Assembly (NCBI GenBank): GCA_001632425.1
Contig: KV425591.1
Span: 36,423 to 100,422 of the forward strand
Source: Neolentinus lepideus HHB14362 ss-1
Lineage: Eukaryota; Basidiomycota; Agaricomycetes; Gloeophyllales; Gloeophyllaceae
Reading direction: 5' to 3'
DNA length: 64,000 nt
A program made the position numbers and the translations under genes. The notes below the pieces were generated by a model. That model was given only the letters and a program-made list of their open reading frames with translations. It was not told the origin of the DNA and ran no database searches. Positions 1 through 15,613 of the stretch are shown here, in pieces (positions within the stretch are counted from its first letter, which is position 1; every line of letters begins with the position of its first letter).

Positions 1-1744
1 TGCAATTTTTTCTTGCTGTTGTTGGGTCCCAAATTAAATATGCAAATCCAGATGAGGACATAGAGGAGCGATTCCAAGTCCCATTCTGGCTTGTGATGCA
101 CCTTTCCCCAAGCAGAAAGAAGATCTACGGCCATGAAAGGTAGCGTACCCTATGAAGCTGGGTCAGAACATAAGACTGGCCGATGATAGATCACTCACAG
201 TCCGCTCAGCCATTCCTGTCTGCCTGTTTGCTGGCTCGGGATAATCCGTGGCGTAGTCAAGATCGATGAGCAGACCCTTGCGATGTTGATCACCGTCTTC
301 GATCGCTTCGATCAACATAATGTTATGGATACTTATATCTCGATGAATTACTCCGGCCTTGTCCAACAAATCCTTGTGAGCTGCGCAAAGAGCTAATCAG
401 TATATGCAGTTACATCCCGAACGGTCGTCTATAAGTACCTCGGATGACATCCATGAAACCTCTGATCAGCTCCTTCTTCGTCCTGAACCATTCTATGGGC
501 ACGCCGAACGGCTCTAAGACCAAGCGTCGATGCAGACGGCACTCCATGTGCCGACGCTTTCGCGGATCTTTGACAGGCTTGCGTATAAGATATGTGGTTT
601 CGTCTTTACCTTGGACTTTGACGGTCTCTTCAGCCACCAGTTTTGACACACCCTTCAAGCCCTGAACCCTTTTCAGGAGGTCCGCTTCAGTGGATGCGCG
701 GCTTATGTCCTGCCAGCAATCTTTGATAGCGTACGATTTCCCATCATGAGTTGCATGCCAACAAGACGTCCCACGCCCACGGATAGAATGACTATGGTAC
801 ACTCTCTCCACGATCTTGTATGTCGTCCCGTCAACGGTGATGCAGCGAGTACCGTCTTCGATCTTGCTGAAAGCTGAATCGAATCCGAGAGTCTCCTTGC
901 TAGCAAACATGAACCCAATGATGACACGTAAGAATGAGAGCGGCTCTTCATTCATGTTGAACTCCGTGGAACAGATCTCGCCAGCACGGTCGACGATGTG
1001 CAGAAGGATTCTGAATCCAAGAACAGAGATGCCTGGAATAAATCGTCTATCGTCCTGAGCCTCGAATATTATGCGGGCACTCTCCACGACTTGAGCATCA
1101 GCCTTTCTCTTGTTCTCATTGTTATTGTTGCACTTGATCTCCCAAGGAAAGAGTACAGTCTCCCACGTCCTCGGGGCGTCTTTGTCGAAGATAAGAACAT
1201 CTGGATGTCGTTCATGAGGGGCGCCAGGTACGGGGTTAGCCTTGGGAGCGAACTCCTCTGTGGCACAACGATTGCATGGTCGCCCAGCGACCGCGACAAT
1301 TTGATCGGACAACTGGCAAATAAAGGTAGAAAACGCCCTCTCTACGTCCTCTTTTCTTGACTGTTTGGTTAAATCGGGACACCCGACCCATTTGTTCCTT
1401 GGCAATGTTGCATAGTAACAGGAGTCGGACGACCATAAGTGGGAGATCTGTTTGTAGACGGCGTCGACCGATACGGGTAAGGCACTGTCAGGAAATATGT
1501 GTTCTATGAGGTCTCTGGTGTTCCGTAACATGTGGTTGTCCAGCTCATCCTTGATAAGAGCGTCGATATTGGGGCGCTTCATCACTGCCACCGACTCGTA
1601 TGGGTAGGAATGGAACTTTCGTGCCACCGGTGTTGCGTTAACAGGTGGAATTTGTAGAGCAGGAATCTGATCACTAGTCGCTTGTATAGGATTTCGCTTT
1701 TTCCAGTACTTGCTTTTTTTCCCGATAGCGGTGGATAGAGACAT
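1..1744 (-). CDS. FunK1-type fungal protein kinase, 3' end cut by the window edge
   Basis: Serine/threonine protein kinase of the fungus-specific FunK1 group. Exons on the minus strand read 1744-439, 380-199 and 149 to the edge, with GT-AG introns of 58 and 49 bases that restore one frame. The N-terminal third is the family's own region. The kinase part shows the ATP-binding lysine in YAIKDCW (about residue 341), the catalytic HRDIS with its asparagine (about residues 448-455) and a metal-binding DLD in place of DFG (about residues 475-477). After the second intron it continues with a GTLPFMA stretch and a D-LES-L-YVLIWIC stretch, which are usual in this group. The start is the ATG at 1744, which opens with MSLSTAIGKK; the frame stays open to 1963, so a start further upstream is possible. 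About 545 residues are visible. FunK1 kinases are greatly expanded in mushroom-forming fungi and their substrates are unknown. Family call secure, function unknown. Confidence 0.9.
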
Positions 1745-1963
1745 AGTGGGTTGCGGTGGTAAGAGAGCAGGAAAGAGAGTGGTAAAAAATCGAACACGAG
1801 TCGCGTGAGCACAAGAACTGAGAGCAAATACGGTAAAACATGTACAAACCTTGGACGCGTGAGCGCTTGGAATGAGCGAACAAGGGCACTGGTTTGTACA
1901 CGTGCAAGACGCTCTACGCAACAGAAACAAAGCGGGTATTAGGATGATATCATTCTCAACCAT

Positions 1964-3309
1964 TAGTAATAGCGTACCCGAGGGTTTGCGCTCTCCTCTA
2001 CCCTAGTAAGCAGTATCAAATGATGTGTTGAAATGGACGCGTCGGTGTAGCGCGACAGTCACGTTCAAGTCACACAGCTGCCATTGTTCGCTGGTCTGAG
2101 AAGACGGGTTTAAGTTGTTCCAACAGTCACGTGGTAGGGAGTGAGTCCTCGGCATCTCCCAGTGGTCCATCGATAGACCTTACATAAGAGCTTATGTAAT
2201 CCCAAATTCTGTCACATCTAAGATTTCAGCACCAAACTAGGTTCTAAACAGCAAGGAGGGTGATGGGAGATCCCACAGAACAGTCAGGAATTCGACTGTA
2301 CTGCTTGCGTAGCTCAATGCTGGCAGGCACATGAGCGGCAAAAGCCGAGATATGTGGCACCGGAAGGGATGTGGCGCGTTCCTTTGAACGCTCTTAGCTT
2401 GGCTGGATAAGCCGCTCGTGCCTCGCGTCATACTTCTCCGGAAACATGTCTTGCAAAATAAACAAGGAATATTTAGGGAAGCATCACCGAATAATCTCTC
2501 AATCACAAAGGTGGAATGATATATGATTAATTCTTTAAATATATATCCCTTTCTTAGCACAAGCTCTGAGCTCACTGGATATACCAGAACGTGGACGATT
2601 CTATACGTCGTATACTGGCATGAATTAGCATATGATAATCCAGACGGATAGCCGCCTATCGGTACATAGCTAAGAGCGTCATGTCAAAGTCGCTCTCACA
2701 CATGATTTTCAAAGCTCTTTCAAGGCACCAAATCTACATGAAGACCAGTTAAGTACATCTGTTGCCTTCGATAGTCTATGGATTCATCATGCAAGGTAGA
2801 TAACTTCACCTCCTGAAGTTTCATTGTCTCTTAAGTTGACTAGCACTAGTGGATGCTTAATGATCCCCCATCACTAGGACTGTTTGTCGTGATGCAGCAT
2901 CCAGGTACTGATGATCCAAGAGCCGATCTGTGACGCTGGAGGCTGACCTTGGGTCCAGGGCATAAGAAGCAACCATCGATGCCTTTACCGTAGGCTATTT
3001 CACGGTAGTGGACCTCGACCATCTGTCTTTGAGATCATATCATCAGGACATGCTACTTCAGCCCATGTACTGCGAATAACAGAGACTTTGCGGACTGATC
3101 CTGGCTCGCCGTCAAAATCTATTCTGCTTCTCAATCGCCAGCATTCTAAGACACTACACGTTTGCCGGCATATTGATATCGTTATCATGATAAATCCATC
3201 CAGACAAGTAGCATATGATATGACATCTGTGTCTTACGTGTAGTGTATATGGATCCTTTCCTAGGTTCGAAAAGGTACACTGAGTCGCGAGGCAGCGATC
3301 ACATATGTG
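1964..3309. other. Gene-poor stretch between the kinase and the F-box relic
   Basis: I see no supported gene here. The open frames are short, have no recognisable motif and do not join through plausible introns. The first few hundred bases probably hold the kinase promoter. Confidence 0.4.
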
Positions 3310-4515
3310 TCAGGACTGAGGAACAAGGTTCCAAGCGATATAGCCATTGACTGTCACACCACGAGCTTCGCATCGGCAACGCATCTTTGCGAGACCATGT
3401 GCACGTACCACATCCTCTTTAGCCTCCAGTTCAACGAGCTCCAACGAAGACAAAACATTGACATCTCCAAGTACCTCGGTGAGGTGAGCAATCAGAGGAC
3501 GAGAAATCCCCCGAATCTGAAGGTACCTCATCTGCGACGATTGCCTGAGGCTCAGAGGCAATTCGGATGGAAACTCCCTGGGCAGTATGAGTACCAGATG
3601 CCTGAGCTCAAGTAAAGATGGGTAATCGATCCCTTCCACAATTTGGTCAAATTCAGTTTGGCAGTAACAGATGAGATGCAGTGTCTTCAAGGAAAAGCGA
3701 TACGAGGAGTGGATAGCACAGAGCGCACTGAGATACGGGTCTCCGAAGCTGTGAGTGGGGAACTCGAGGACTTCCAAGGGGGCTTCAGGCAGACAAAGGT
3801 AAGATAGGATGGGAGTACCCCACAATCGGAGTATGCGTAGGACAGGTAAATTGGACCAGTTTGACCAATGGGGTTCAATTATGACGAAGCAGAGCAAGAG
3901 TTCCTCAAGGAGAGGGAAACACGTCTCCTCACCTTGGAAGACTGCTTGAGCTGAAGGACCGACGAGAGTAAGGGACGTCAACCGTTGTGGCAGCGAACTT
4001 CTCAAAATAACTTTGTGGAAGTCCCATTAGTTCCTGTCTAGGTCCAATCTCTTCCGCGAAATCACTATAACGAGCCTTTTTGCCGAGACGCAAGCAGACA
4101 GTATGGTCGCAAGATTGCGCGTGAGTTGCGTTGCTTGATTTTCGTCGAGCTGAGATTTGGCATGGAACCCTACATCGAAGATACCGAAGCATTGCACAAG
4201 AGCCGCCAGATCTGATCTCGTCGTCAAGGTATTCGCAAGCAATCCTAGCTCAGTGCCTATCGAGTCACGGACGATGGGCGTTCGATAAAGCAGGGATCTT
4301 CCCAAGCAGTACCAACGTTTGCAGACTAGCAGTGCTTGACTCAGGATCCTTCCTGAACATGAAATCCAGAAGAGATCGTACAGAGCTTGCGAGCCATCTC
4401 TATCGATCGTACCACGAAGAGGGTGCAGGTGGAAGGAAAGGACGTTTTCCAATATCTCTACAATGATTTCAGAGGGTAGAATCGTGTTTATGCTGAGATC
4501 TCCTCGCGAAACCAC
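3310..4515 (-). pseudogene. F-box/leucine-rich-repeat-like protein, copy 1, broken by an in-frame stop
   Basis: The N-terminal part has an F-box-like motif (LPSEIIVEIL, then LVCKRWYCLGRSLLY). The C-terminal part is leucine-rich, with repeating short hydrophobic stretches such as LTSLTLVGP and LEVLEFP. Such proteins normally present substrates to an SCF ubiquitin ligase. A TAA at 4029-4027 splits the frame into about 162 and 238 codons. The sequence just after the stop (WDFHKVI) continues in the same frame and aligns with the second copy at 22.5-23.9 kb, so an intron at this point is unlikely. An open frame at 4937-4488 might supply a 5' exon (possible GT donor near 4674), but it does not resemble the other copy's N-terminus. 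Most likely a recent pseudogene; a truncated product remains possible. Confidence 0.72.
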
Positions 4516-4937
4516 TGGCTCCGGGTAATTCTGGGGATCCTCTCGAGGTCTCCGTAGAGCGGAGCCTCCGATTCTCGATGACAGGGATAACTTGAAGCCC
4601 GAGGTGAATTTGGGGAACCTGAGGCCGGACGAATACGATTAATGCCAACGTATGAAAGTAAGTGAACGTGAAATCGTACCTGAGGGGCTGATGTTCTGTT
4701 TTCTCTCGAAACTTCAATCAATTGAAACCAAGCTTGAGCCATGGTGGCCAGTGCATCCCGTACTAGATACCGAACGTTGAGTTGATCGGAGTCACCAGAG
4801 ATCGATGCAATGAGCGACTCGTGCATGCAGCGTCTATATACGTGGATCAATCGGGTGATTCTCTGTGATTCTGCTGCCGATTCTAAGCGACTATACGAGA
4901 CTTTGCCTGATTTTGACAGTCTTGCAAATTCCATCAA

Positions 4938-7004
4938 GTAGAGGTCGACTTCATCGATATATCATTGCCGCCGGCAAGTCCGGCCCGGCAAGCTCCAGGT
5001 ACAGTGGGGTAGCACTGGCATTAATGGTTTTGTCTTGGACTCAGACATCGCTGGTATAAGACATCATGTCGTCTTAGTAGTCCTGATAACAATGCGAGTT
5101 CCTCAGCATTTTCCCAAGGGGCGATGGGCCAGAGCACCTGCAACTTCCCTCTGCTAGCTATCCGTATGTCATCGATTAGTTTAATTTAGTTATCCAAACC
5201 GACTTAGACTCGCCCACGTAGCTAAATTCAGCCTCGTACAGGGGATATTGGATGCGAACACTTCCACGACGTTGCTAGATATACTCCGCCCTCCAAAGTC
5301 ATCTAGATATCTGTCGAACATCAATGCAATGTGTTCTTTCAAGTTCTCGACTACGAGACGACGAGTTTCAGCCCATGCAAGTCCGTCTCAACGGGATGTC
5401 ATATTTGATACTTATTCCTGATTCTGTGCAGTGCGGATCGGCTCGCATTCCAGATTTTTTTTGCGGACAGATTGATAACGATCTGCTCGAGTATCACTTC
5501 GAAACGTGCACGAATATACTTACGCCTGAACGCAATGAAGTTCAAGCAATTGGCACGATAGCAACGAAGACATATTGCGCTCTGTAGCGATGCTCCAGAT
5601 ACGGGATATCGAGCAGATATCTTTCGCGGAGTGCTTCATCATGGAGGGCGGAGGTCAGAGAGCCTGATACTGGGACGGTACAAGCCGGGACTTAATGTAC
5701 GGGGACATCGGTGAATTCTAGATTTTCTCGAAGTTGCGATGGTTGAAACGGACTCTGCAGTCAGGGAACCAAGCGGTTACGATATTGGCCTTGTATCTTC
5801 CCTACCTCCGGGAAGGAAGAAGAGCTAAAAGCTTGATGAGGTAACGGGTAGACGACATATTTGTCTGATACGGTGTCGCAGAACGAATGCAACTCTACGT
5901 ATCCTGTGTAGGCGTGCCTACAGAGTCTGTGCATTTCCTGTTTATCTTTACCCATTGGAAAACGACTACATTTTGCGAAGTATGGGTGTCAAAACTGGAT
6001 GCTAATCCTCTATCCGCTCTAGAGTCTCAACGGGGAATGATCTTAATGCCGATTCATGGTTACGGGTTCAATTTGGAGCGAAAGTTAGAGATCACCTCAT
6101 TCGACCATAACCTCCTGCGCTAGGGGACTGGATTCCTTTCACGAAGTCGTGTTGTTCCTGGCCACAAATTGTATCAAGAACTTTGGCGAAGGCTTTCTCT
6201 CGCCGTTCTGCATAGGTAAGCGTCCCATTGACTACGTATCCATGTCCTTGTCTCGCATGTGGCAAAGGAATTAAATACCCCGAGCTTGGTTAGAGCACCC
6301 GCTGGCAGTGTGGGGCTAAGTTCAGATATTTTGCTTATCCAGTACGAGGTCCGGCCAGGCTTGAAGCCTGTGAAGACTTCTTCGACCAAAAAGAACCAAG
6401 GTCAAGATGAAGTGACGGGAGATCACCTGGAAGCGCTCTTTGCTGGGCCATTCAACGGCGAGGGCCTGTTCCGTTTGCTCCTTGCTCGGCCCGAGAACGG
6501 GGCTAAATGCTTGGATCTCCTGCTAGGCCGTACGACACGAAGTCTGTCTATGTCTTGGCTATATCGTCGTAAGCTACCTTCTTGTTCGCCTGAAGAGTGG
6601 TGTTGTGCTAAGATCCATCTTTTGTATAGAAACGACCCGCCGTCGATATTGTGCATATCATAAGTATATCGGAAAAATTCTTAGTCCAAGTCACAGTGGA
6701 AAAATTGGACAGAAATACTCGTCCACCGCATATGGAATCGCATGAGATGCTGTAATTTGTGCGAGCATACAGAGTCGACAAACATTATGTTCCTTACGTG
6801 ACTACGTCACTGGCATTAATCCTGACATATCCGCATTGGGAAGTCAGAAATACATAACGTAAAATGCGTGGGAAAAGAGCGTTCACAGGCCTCCACGACA
6901 ACAGGCGACAACAATATCCTCCCACTAGTGTCATCCACGCCTCACCATCCGTATCCCTGTATCACTAGCATTCCTTTGGACGCTTCCCCTCTCATCGTCC
7001 TACC
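4938..7004. other. Stretch without a supported gene
   Basis: Only short frames occur here, the longest being about 134 codons at 6259-6663 on the plus strand. None has a recognisable domain, and none joins to neighbours by credible splice sites. The right end must contain the ROT1 promoter. Confidence 0.35.
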
Positions 7005-7850
7005 ATGTTCTTCTCTGCCCTTGCCTCATTGCTGCTGCTTGCAGCGCCGGCACTCGCTCAGGACAGTTTCGTTGGAACCTGGAGCTCAGGGAGTGGAGCA
7101 GTCGTAACCGGCTCGGTGGGTATCTAAGTGTTGACGATGGACAATGAGGTGGACGTGTTTGTTGATCATGGCTTTCAGGGCTTCGCAAACCCCGCAAACT
7201 TGTCGTTTACATACCCGAAAACAGCGGGCATATCATATTCATTGTGAGTGTGTGTCAACCGACTGCGCGCTCATGTCTGACAGGATCAATAGTACTTCTG
7301 ACGGATACTACGAGATTGCTCGCTATCGGTTCAACAGCAATGGTATGTTCACCCATCGGGCGAGTTCTACTGATATCGATTAATCACCGTATTAGCCACG
7401 CAACCTAACTGCATAACTGGTGTTATGAACTGGGCGCACGGAACCTACCAGCAGCTCCCCAACAACTCAATTGTCATGACTCCCTTCGGTGATGGCTACC
7501 AGCAGATTCAAGACCCTTGCGGCGCCGTCTCGAACTTTATCGAGAACTACAACGACACCGAGCTCCTGCAAGCATGGGCTGTCTACCAGGAGACGACAGG
7601 CCAGAGGCTCTACCTCTACTCCTACGATGGCAGCCCACTCGCCCCGCAGTCCTTGGTTTCTGCGACACCGAACATGCTGCCGACGCAAAAGCTGCGTAAC
7701 TCCACTGGGTCTGTGTCGACGAGCTCGAGCGGCGTTACTACCGAGAATGCTCTCGTAGTCAGCGGTGGCGAGCGGAGATGGAGTATGACGGGTGTGGGCA
7801 TCTTGACGACGGTCCTTGCGGGCGCTGGCGTTGCGGTCTCATTGCTATGA
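7005..7850 (+). CDS. ROT1: Rot1-like ER chaperone, GPI- or membrane-anchored
   Basis: Rot1 is an essential fungal ER protein that helps fold cell-wall and secretory proteins and affects beta-1,6-glucan. Exons are 7005-7115, 7179-7243, 7293-7342 and 7396-7850, giving 226 residues. The N-terminus is a clear signal peptide (MFFSALASLLLLAAPALA), followed by FVGTWSSGSGAVVTGS, which is typical of the family. Further family blocks are YYEIARYRF, CITGVMNW-HGTYQ, MTPFGDGYQQIQDPC and LVSATPNMLPTQ. Several N-glycosylation sequons are present (for example NNS and NDT). The tail is Ser/Thr-rich and ends in a hydrophobic segment (ILTTVLAGAGVAVSLL), which fits a membrane or GPI anchor. The three introns (63, 49 and 53 bases) all restore the conserved frame. 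Confidence 0.93.
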
Positions 7851-10676
7851 TCAACGAAGGACAGCAGCATTTCACTTATGACATTTCCATCTGCTTGCAT
7901 CGGACCGTTCGGACCAGATTACATAGTCATCCAAACGCGCCCCCGTCCTCGCTAGTAGCGAATACCTCTTTACAGTTGTCTAAATTTTTGAGACGGATAC
8001 CCCGTCGGCTGCGCAACCTACGCTCGTTTGACACGTTCGATTGACATTTCTCCTTGCATGTTTTGAATAGCTAGTTACAGTAAAGCCCCGAGTATTAGAC
8101 GATTACAAGGGACTGCATATTGTTATAGTCTTTCTTGTTTTCTTGTGATTGCAATGTCCTCGAGATAAACTGAGACACGTGTACTATCGTGATATGATAT
8201 GTGACCTTTCCTTCATCTTCTCAGTCGCCTAGTCTAACATCACCAACGTCGGCGGTTTTCTACGCAGATGAGGCACTGGATTTGACTGGCTAGCATCAGG
8301 CCTACTTACTCTTGCTAGCGGATCGACGAAAAGCTGTGGAATGAATGCACCATATGATCGGCTCTCCTCTTGAGCAAGTTGTTTGTGTGACAGCGCACAA
8401 CTTGAAGACCTGGATTTCTATGCCATCGCCGAGAACCCCCCCGCCGTGATGTCAGGTAACTTGCCAATGCAGCGCAGCTAGAGCGCTACGTCAAATGTCT
8501 TGAGGTGAGTCCAGCTCCGCTGTATTTTACGAACGATTTAATTGCACTCTATCTTTAACCCTAATCGCCTGATGAATCCAAGGGGCCGACAGAAAGAAAG
8601 TTCTATACACGACGTCAGAAAGTCCGACTAAGGCCCAGGGAGGGACCCCCCCTCCCCTACGTAATCTTCACACGACCCATATTGGGTAAATAAATTACCA
8701 AATCTGTCTTATTCTGTCATTTCAACATATCTCAAGTTGGAGCAAATAAGTATCATGGGTCTCTATTAAAGTAGCATACATCAGATAATATTATGACATG
8801 AATGAAGACTAAGTTTTCTAGCCAACCTTCATTAATGGGCAGCCACGCGTCGACGCCAAACAAGGTCAAACAGCACAGTGGCACGTCTTCCTCGACCTGC
8901 CTGCCAGTGAAAGAAATGCTGGTAGTCCACTATAGCTATTTTACACCATTCTTGGATCGTGAGGGCTTGGAATAACCTATCTGTGATCACTAGCAGTCCA
9001 AATATGGGGGTCTTCAGAAAGTCCGGATAAGGACCTCGAAGGGACCCCCCCTCCCCCCTCCCCGTGTGCCGGCAACTCCCGGTGTCGGCCCCTTGGATGA
9101 ATCCACTACGGATGTAAAAGTCCTTTTCTTTTCAAACCGTTTTCCGAGAGCGCAAACCTTGTGGAACTTTCCGTCACCGTCCCTCTGATTATAGTCCTCC
9201 CTATTTCTATTCTCTTCTCTTCTATTTCAAGCCTTTGCTGACGCATAAACTTGTCCTCAGAATAAGCGGACGCAGTACGGAGCCTACAAACTCCCCTTCT
9301 CTCGAGGCGGAGGATAAGACAAACCGGGTCCTATTACTTCGGTGACCAGGTGCTTTCACGGCTTTGTCCTAGACCCGAGTTCCAACCGGCTCGACATAGC
9401 CGTTGAAATGACTCGAATCCCGCGGGCCCTGGCTTCGCGCCTCGAATCCGCTCGCAATGTTTCTTGCACGCACGTATCCAATGGGAAGAAGTGGATCATT
9501 ACCGCTGCTTGGCCCTGCTTCTTCGTCTTGCTCGGCCAACCAGATGACAAGCTGTGGATTGGACAGTTCTGAGACTGGTTATTTTCCCTGTGGCGTTCTC
9601 GTGTTGTTTCTATACGCCTACACTCAGCGTTCTCCTCGCACTTCAAATTTCAAACGCTCGGGTGGTGGAGACCCAATATCCTGTAAGGAGAACCTGAAAG
9701 CGGTGCATGGGCCCTCCATACGATGTTCCTTGATCGGTAATATACCGGCTACTTCATACCTTCGACAAAGGCATCCTCATCTTCTGAACTACTTTGGCAG
9801 GACGTGTGCTACGGTGCTAGTCTCACTATCAGCTTCCAGCTACTGGTTCACGCTGCATACTCGGGCTCCACGACTCTGCTTTGCTTCTCGTTCTGCCCCG
9901 CTCGAAGCGCCCTGGGCCTGTTAATCTCACCGCAAATGTTACCCTTCTTCCGAGCTTCTTCGGTAGAGAGTGGGGCCCAGATTGCTCATTTCTGTCGCTA
10001 ATTCCTCTCGTTTTGGCGCCGAAGTTCAATGTTAGCTTCTATCGTTCTTATTGCAGCATCGTGGATGCAACCAAGACTAGAATACAGTATAGACGCTCCG
10101 TGGTTCTTCCGAGCGACTTGCCTGGACAAGATGTGCACAATGTGCCCCTCGTTACTCATAGCTCTTCCTTTTGCCACTATGACGTCGTGGTACTGCTTCT
10201 TCGCTCAGAAATAAATGTCGGTGTACGTTGTAGACTTGGCTGTTCAAATGTTCTCCTTCGACCGGCAAATGCCACATTCTGGCAGCATGGAACATACCGA
10301 GCTATCTACCGTACTCGGGGATGAAGATGGCTCAGACTCTGCCTAAGTAACATGACGCTCTTGCTATCAGGCTCGAATCTAGATCAGAGTTGGTTCGTTT
10401 GTTCTCCTATAGCACGTAACAGCCGCTGATCCCTCAACGCTTGTATATTTTGCTGGAATAGGTTATCCACGCTGGAACAGCGGTTGAAATCTATGTCTCC
10501 GCCTTCAGAACAAGGTACACATACGCTTAGGTAATTAGCGCCAACGTACGCATATCAATGACCAAAAATGTCTGTCATATGATCGTGGCCATCGATGGAC
10601 GCGTGAATTCCATGTATAATGCTCATCTCTTCTATTGCACCCAGCCTCGCTGTCCTTGAGCTGCAGTCGACGCAGC
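7851..10676. other. Long intergenic region with repeat relics
   Basis: No supported gene. Frames at 9342-9572, 9457-9924 and 9881-10324 are open, but they overlap in conflicting frames and show no recognisable family. A pair of related roughly 45-base blocks lies at 8616-8660 and 9012-9057, flanked by an inverted segment. Confidence 0.35.
8571..9103. repeat. Short repeat-bounded segment
   Basis: Two direct copies of a block starting CAGAAAGTCCG and ending in a GGGACCCCCCCTCCCC run lie near 8616-8660 and 9012-9057. Outside them a segment (ATCCAAGGGGCCGACA near 8575) recurs inverted (TGTCGGCCCCTTGGAT near 9085). The arrangement resembles a small decayed mobile element of about 0.5 kb. I found no open reading frame in it and cannot define a target duplication. 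Confidence 0.4.
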
Positions 10677-12002
10677 ATGTTCACGCCTGCTCTTGGGTTT
10701 CATGCGCCTCCTGACCGCGATATTCGTGAAGGCTTGGACGCAGTGCCCTTGACGGTCCTTCGAGTACCATCCGGCACTGATATCCCGCATGACGTGCAGA
10801 TTCGCGATCTTGCTTATCTTGGTTCATACCATTGGATGGAGTCGGATACACCTACTTTTGTTGTACCAGGTGAGCTTTGCTGCTTATCGGACGATTGTAT
10901 TCGCCAAGCCGACCCCCCTGGAAGGTTGTCCGCGTCGATGGCTCAACAAACGCCTACCATTCACTGTAACCGCGGATAAAGGCCGCAGCTATCTCAGCGA
11001 AAACGAGCATCACATGCCTGGTAATGCCCTCGTGCCGTTATTGCGCGCTGTCGACCTCGTCGAGGAAGAGGCGGATAAGGATCCATTCAAATGGCACACT
11101 GTCGACCTCGTGACGGATAGAAGAGGTATGCGGAAGCTCCTGCGCTGGATCAATGGCAAAGCAGATAGGAACTTCAGAATCGACACGCAGCTGGCAGGGT
11201 CGCATACGGTACTGTTTAACCAGTGGGAAGCGCATACCACGGAAAATGCGTCTGGGAATTTTGGACTCACTTTTGAGAGAGCTACCTGTGCGACGTCACC
11301 GGGGTGCGAGCGTGGGCATACCAGGATAGTGAGTTACGTATGTCACCTTCCCTTCTGTATTGAAGATTTTCGCGGGGCCCTGGTTTACTGACTAGTATCA
11401 AGGACTTCGATGGGCTCAAGGTCGTGCTTCGCTTCAATGTCGATGCATTCTTGCCCACATCGTCCAGTTCAACGTCAGGCTCATCGTCACCCGTGAGCGT
11501 GGACAGCCTCGCGAGTGACCTTGCACACCTTGGCTTAGAATTGCCTCCGCGACTAAATGCTGAGGATGCCAAACCCGATCCTATTTCCGGCCTGCGCGTT
11601 ATCCGCACAGGCACCGCAGATATTGCCCAAGATAGTCTGCTAGAGTTGACCACTCGCTCAGAGAAGGGCATGGCGAGGTTTAATTGGGCAGAGTCCTACC
11701 CTCAGCTATTCCTATCGCAAACACCGAACCATTATCTGGCTATCCACAGGAACGGGCGGTTTCGCACCATAGTCAAGCGGAAGCTGGGCTCTCCCGAGAT
11801 GCGGGAGGTCGAGCGCAAGGTGCAGCCTAGTCTAAAGAAACTAAGGCAGATTCTGCAGATCGTTCATGACCTTGTGATAGAGCACGGAGAGACAGGACGG
11901 CTGAGTCTAGTTTGTGTTGGAGGAGTGCTGAAGGTCTTCAAAAGGACCGTTGTGGATAGCTTCCTGCCGGATCAGTTTCTGAGCCGTTTCCATGGGTGCT
12001 AA
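10677..12002 (+). CDS. Conserved fungal protein of unknown function, paralogue 1 (401 aa)
   Basis: Exons 10677-10869, 10925-11337 and 11403-12002 give 401 residues. Both introns sit at exactly the same places as in the paralogue at 41.3-42.7 kb. Shared blocks include the DVQI-L-YL-SY-W motif near the N-terminus, VVPG before intron 1, RKLLRWINGKAD (about residue 145), F-ID-QLAG, and LTTRSEK-----W---YPQLFLS in the C-terminal half. The pattern resembles a fungal family that, as I recall, is often deposited as 'geranylgeranyl pyrophosphate synthetase'. I see none of the DDxxD motifs such an enzyme needs, so I do not accept that name. There is no signal peptide or membrane segment. A Ser/Thr-rich insert follows intron 2. 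Real gene, function unknown. Confidence 0.85.
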
Positions 12003-12537
12003 GGGGTAAATAAGACTTGCTATATTCATTCCATGGCCCAGCTGCACTAACGTTCTCCAGCAGGATCGGGCTCCCTCTGTTCCTTCTCGGCATCAAGGAC
12101 CTTGCTGAGGCCTCGCATCAGAATTGTCACAACACGAGTGCGACTATGCTGGTCCGAGTCTCCAGTTAAACGTCGTGGCCAGCAAAGTTTACGATAATAG
12201 AGTTTGAATCTTTGTAAAGTACAAACCAATCTGCATGAACGTGTTGGTGGTGACTTTGCGATCACATCATAAGCAGAGCCGACAATCCTTGAACAATGGA
12301 CAGAAATCGTTGCTCAAAATCGGGCACAGAGGATGTTCCAGGGTCCATGCCGTGCTGGCAGGACTACCGCTGACGGAACGTTCCACGGCTTCGAGAAATG
12401 ATCTGCTGCGGTAGGTGCAGTTTGTATCTTCTGACCTATTTCTCAGATCCTCGCCATATCTTTCTCGAATGAAGTATTGTGTACTCGTTTTATTGATTTT
12501 CGAATGATGCAATTCTACATTGCGGCTAGGTTGATGA
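12003..12537. other. Convergent 3' flanks
   Basis: This is the gap between the converging stop codons of the unknown-function gene and the sulfatase. I see no gene; untranslated 3' ends are the likely content. Confidence 0.5.

Positions 12538-15613
<3,076 letters not shown>

Noticed and set aside
4006..4040. An intron that would remove the F-box stop in copy 1
   Set aside because: The sequence on both sides aligns in frame with copy 2 without any gap large enough for an intron.
6259..6663. A 134-codon plus-strand frame
   Set aside because: Mirror frames on the other strand are equally long and no domain or start context supports it.
9342..10324. Several open frames of 75-155 codons
   Set aside because: They overlap in different frames, have no family features, and no consistent splicing joins them.
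10677..12002. Naming the paralogous pair geranylgeranyl diphosphate synthase
   Set aside because: The metal-binding DDxxD motifs are absent and the visible motifs do not resemble prenyl synthases.
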